NCBI GenBank assembly: GCA_015163845.1
Contig: JAAOII010000077.1
Coordinates: 1-8,332, forward strand
Direction: 5' to 3'
Length of the DNA stretch: 8,332 nt
DNA from: Candidatus Portiera sp.
Lineage (GTDB): Bacteria; Pseudomonadota; Gammaproteobacteria; CBDBNL01; JAAOII01
In this document: piece after piece, positions 5,883 through 8,332 of the stretch
Layout: each line of letters starts with the position of its first letter
Position numbering within the stretch: position 1 is the stretch's first letter
The notes under the pieces: model-generated
What the model was told of the DNA's origin: nothing
The model's database searches: none
Seen by the model: only the letters and a program-made list of their open reading frames with translations
Made by a program: the position numbers and the translations under genes

Positions 5883-7133
5883 TTAATGTTGTGCCACACC
5901 AGAAGCGCCTTGTTCATCAACTAAAGCCCCGCTAATAAATCTATCTAATGTGAGTGCTGAGTTCAGCTTGTGTGGTTCATCATTGGCAATGGTATGGGCA
6001 AACACATGACCTGCCCCTGGCGTTGCCTTGAAGCCACCTGTTCCCCAGCCACAATTAATATACAAATTCTTAACTGGTGTTTTACCGACAATCGGACAAG
6101 CATCTGGTAATATATCCACAATTCCAGCCCATTGGCGATTCATCCTCACCCGACTGATAAATGGAAATAACTCTATCATTGCTTGCACTGTATGTTCAAG
6201 AGTATGCGGACTGCCACGTTGCGAATAACCAGTGTATCCATCTACTCCGCCACCAATTACCAAGTCCCCTTTGTTGGATTGGCTAATATAGCCATGCACT
6301 TGCGAAGACATAACTACGGTATTCAAAATTGGCTTAAGTGGTTCAGAAACGAATGCTTGTAAAGGTCTACTTATAACTGGTAGGCGAATGCCAGCCATAG
6401 CTGCCAACACTGAACTATGCCCAGCAACAACTATACCTACTTTGTCTGCTTGGACTTCTCCCTTAGATGTCTGCAGTCCCTTAATTTGCCCCTGTTGCAC
6501 CTGCATACCAGTAACCTCGCAGTTCTGCACAATATCCACGCCTAATTTAGAAGCGGCTCGAGCAAATCCCCAAGCAACAGCGTCATGGCGAGCAACACCA
6601 CCCTTCTTTTGGTAAGACGCTCCCAAAATGGGATATCTTGTCTTTGATGAAGTATTCATAATTGGGATGCGACGTTTGAGTTCATCAGGAAGCACCACTT
6701 CCGAGTCAATCCCATTTAATATGTTAGCACCGACGCGTCTTTCTATATTACGCATGTCCTGCAAACTATGGCCGAGATTATAAACACCACGGCTGCTATA
6801 CATTACGTTAAAATTCAATTCTCTGGTTAGATCTTGCCAGAGGTCTACAGCATGATTATAAAGTTTTGCGGATTCGTCACGCAAATAATTAGATCTTATT
6901 ATGGTAGTATTACGTCCAGTATTGCCGCCACCTATGTAGCCCTTTTCTAATACTGCAACATTGCGAATCTTAAGCTCTTTTGCCAAGTAATAGGCAGTTG
7001 CCAAGCCATGCCCGCCACCACCGATAATAATCACATCATAATGTGGTTTCAGTTTGGCTTCTTTCCAAGCTGGCTCCCAGGACTTATGTCCATTGAAGGA
7101 TTGCTTTAGTAGATTAAAGAAAGAGTATCGCAT
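5883..7133 (-). CDS. soxB: Sarcosine oxidase, beta subunit (covalent flavin)
   Basis: This flavoprotein subunit carries the sarcosine-oxidising site of the heterotetramer. The 416 residues begin MRYSFFNLLK, the usual SoxB N-terminus, which supports this start. The dinucleotide-binding loop IIIGGGGHGLATAYYLA spans 35-51, followed by LEKGYIGGGNTGRNTTIIRS (62-81). H183 in GGVARHDAVAWGFARAA matches the histidine that binds FMN covalently in known heterotetrameric enzymes. The C-terminal DAO-fold signature is present around NCGWGTGGFKATPGAG (360-375). Length is normal. No purine-rich ribosome site precedes the ATG; the upstream bases are TATATAGATTTTT. The gene is first of soxBDAG-fdh and sits only 24 nt past a strong hairpin, so either readthrough from the BCCT gene or a promoter overlapping the hairpin must drive it. 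Confidence 0.97.
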   Translation of the reverse strand: MRYSFFNLLKQSFNGHKSWEPAWKEAKLKPHYDVIIIGGGGHGLATAYYLAKELKIRNVAVLEKGYIGGGNTGRNTTIIRSNYLRDESAKLYNHAVDLWQDLTRELNFNVMYSSRGVYNLGHSLQDMRNIERRVGANILNGIDSEVVLPDELKRRIPIMNTSSKTRYPILGASYQKKGGVARHDAVAWGFARAASKLGVDIVQNCEVTGMQVQQGQIKGLQTSKGEVQADKVGIVVAGHSSVLAAMAGIRLPVISRPLQAFVSEPLKPILNTVVMSSQVHGYISQSNKGDLVIGGGVDGYTGYSQRGSPHTLEHTVQAMIELFPFISRVRMNRQWAGIVDILPDACPIVGKTPVKNLYINCGWGTGGFKATPGAGHVFAHTIANDEPHKLNSALTLDRFISGALVDEQGASGVAQH

Positions 7134-7145
7134 AAAAATCTATAT

Positions 7146-7193
7146 AAAAAAGAGATAAGAAAGGCGGTTATACAAGTGCATAACCGCCTTTCT
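7146..7193 (-). terminator. Hairpin with U-tract between the BCCT transporter gene and soxB
   Basis: A perfect 14-bp stem (AGAAAGGCGGTTAT at 7158-7171, ATAACCGCCTTTCT at 7180-7193) closes an 8-nt loop, ACAAGTGC. On the minus strand it is followed by TATCTCTTTTTTATATA, so it has the form of an intrinsic terminator for the transporter gene, with the six-T run starting about 6 nt past the stem. It begins 45 nt after the transporter stop and ends just before soxB, so it may attenuate rather than fully separate the two units. Confidence 0.85.
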
Positions 7194-7238
7194 CTAAATA
7201 TCTCTAATATTTTTTCATCTATTCGATTACTTATTTAC

Positions 7239-8332
7239 CTATTTGATAGGTGGCTCATTAGCCAAGGAACGGAAAAGACCTACCATCATCAATAACATCA
7301 CCACAGAGAATGGTAATGCAGCGACAATGGCAGCGGTTTGTATGGCACTTAGGCCGCCCGTTAAGAGCAGAACAAGTGCAACACCACCGACTAAAACACC
7401 CCAGAATAGACGCAAACTTTTAGGCGGATCCAAATTACCTCTAGAGGTAAGCATGGAAAGCACCAAAGTTCCTGAGTCACAAGATGTTATAAAGAATATA
7501 ACCACTAGGGATAGACCGACCAAAGACAAGAGGTACTCTAAAGCTACTCCTATATTCATCGCAGCAAAGGTGGCAAACATTGCCCTCTCAGAACCCTCTT
7601 TAGTCGCAGCTAAGATACCTGCCTCACCGGGATTTTCCGCCAACAATTCTATGTTGATTGCGGTTCCGCCCATGACAGTAAGCCATATCAGTGAAAGCAA
7701 TGTAGGTATTAATAAAACGCCTATGATGAACTCTCTGATAGTCCGACCACGTGATATACGTGCAATAAAACTACCTACGAATGGAGACCAAGATATCCAC
7801 CAAGCCCAATAGAAGGTTGTCCACCAGTTTGGCCATTGTTGTTCAGGATAATTGGCGAAAGTGTTACTTCCCAACGAGAAAACATTAACAATGTATTCAC
7901 CAAGCAATTGAACAAATAGTCCCAACAAGTATATGGTTGGTCCTAAAACCAACATTGCTATAACCATTATGGCAGCTAAACCAATATTAAGACGACTGAG
8001 GAATAATATACCTTTCTTCAGACCTGTCATAACAGATAAAATGGCTAAAGCCGAAATACCTACTACTAGAGCTCCTTGAACTAGCTTACTGGAAGGAATA
8101 CCAAACAGAGTATCTAGACCATAACTGATCTGTAAAACACCAAGTCCAAGTGACGTTGTAAGTCCACCAACTGTGGAAAATATCGCTAAACCATTGGCTA
8201 AACCGCCCCACATACCATTAACTCCTTTGTCACCTAATATAGGTTGGAGAGTTGAACTTATATTTAATGGTAGCCCTTTACGGTGTGTGAAATAGCCCAT
8301 GGCTAAACCAACAATTCCATAAATAGCCCAGG
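7239..8332 (-). CDS. BCCT-family betaine/choline/carnitine transporter, C-terminal part (N-terminus beyond the right edge)
   Basis: This is a secondary transporter of the inner membrane, expected to import a quaternary ammonium compound such as glycine betaine, usually with Na+ or H+. The frame is open to the window edge: ten codons (WAIYGIVGLA) precede the first Met at 8300, and that Met lies inside a membrane helix, so it is not the start. The 363 visible residues include FTHRKGLPLN, LTTSLGLGVLQI, and the BCCT signature YWAWWISWSPFVGSFIARIS (174-193). W177, W178 and W181 have the spacing of the substrate-binding Trp residues of BetP. It continues with RGRTIREFIIGV, TSCDSGTLVLSML (282-294) and several hydrophobic helices to the end. 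The C-terminus is short (FRSLANEPPIK), without the long osmosensing tail of BetP or BetT, which suggests uptake for catabolism rather than osmotic control. About 150-200 N-terminal residues are missing, and substrate is inferred from the adjacent sox genes. Confidence 0.95.
   Translation of the reverse strand, partial: WAIYGIVGLAMGYFTHRKGLPLNISSTLQPILGDKGVNGMWGGLANGLAIFSTVGGLTTSLGLGVLQISYGLDTLFGIPSSKLVQGALVVGISALAILSVMTGLKKGILFLSRLNIGLAAIMVIAMLVLGPTIYLLGLFVQLLGEYIVNVFSLGSNTFANYPEQQWPNWWTTFYWAWWISWSPFVGSFIARISRGRTIREFIIGVLLIPTLLSLIWLTVMGGTAINIELLAENPGEAGILAATKEGSERAMFATFAAMNIGVALEYLLSLVGLSLVVIFFITSCDSGTLVLSMLTSRGNLDPPKSLRLFWGVLVGGVALVLLLTGGLSAIQTAAIVAALPFSVVMLLMMVGLFRSLANEPPIK

Noticed and set aside
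7134..7238. Glycine riboswitch upstream of soxB
   Set aside because: The 105-nt spacer is almost filled by one simple 14-bp hairpin and AT-rich flanks, with no room for or trace of the aptamer folds.
7243..7812. 189-codon plus-strand open frame opposite the BCCT transporter
   Set aside because: It is fully antisense to a strong membrane-protein gene, with composition explained by the opposite strand and no recognisable domain.

Overview
This AT-rich window reads as part of a bacterial glycine-betaine / sarcosine catabolic island, most likely from a proteobacterium. The gene set and the close match of the formate dehydrogenase to the Pseudomonas-type enzyme favour a gammaproteobacterium, possibly a marine osmolyte user. 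That assignment is inferred from protein character only and is tentative.

Layout, left to right. (1) 2-253, plus strand: the last 83 codons of a 2Fe-2S ferredoxin-domain reductase, most like the reductase subunit of glycine-betaine monooxygenase (GbcB). (2) 254-718: a gene-free convergent junction. It holds about 4.3 copies of a 76-bp tandem repeat whose first copy includes the last 18 nt of the reductase gene, then an AT-rich stretch, then a strong minus-strand terminator and an 11-bp tandem duplication. (3) 719-7133, minus strand: a compact block transcribed right to left as soxB-soxD-soxA-soxG-fdh. It encodes the four subunits of heterotetrameric sarcosine oxidase and an NAD-dependent formate dehydrogenase. 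(4) 7134-7238: a short spacer with a perfect 14-bp-stem hairpin. (5) 7239-8332, minus strand: the C-terminal 363 residues of a BCCT-family betaine/choline/carnitine transporter that runs off the right edge.

Together the genes outline a pathway. The BCCT transporter imports betaine. The GbcB-type reductase supports its oxidative demethylation to dimethylglycine. A step not in this window gives sarcosine. SoxBDAG oxidises sarcosine to glycine plus formaldehyde or methylene-tetrahydrofolate. Formate derived from that C1 unit is oxidised by Fdh to CO2 with NADH yield. No folD, purU or glyA lies between soxG and fdh.

The enzymes are well-known families. The unusual signal is between the genes: four junctions carry separate tandem duplications with periods of 76, 43, 13 and 11 bp, and two of these have duplicated the 3' end of the adjacent coding sequence.
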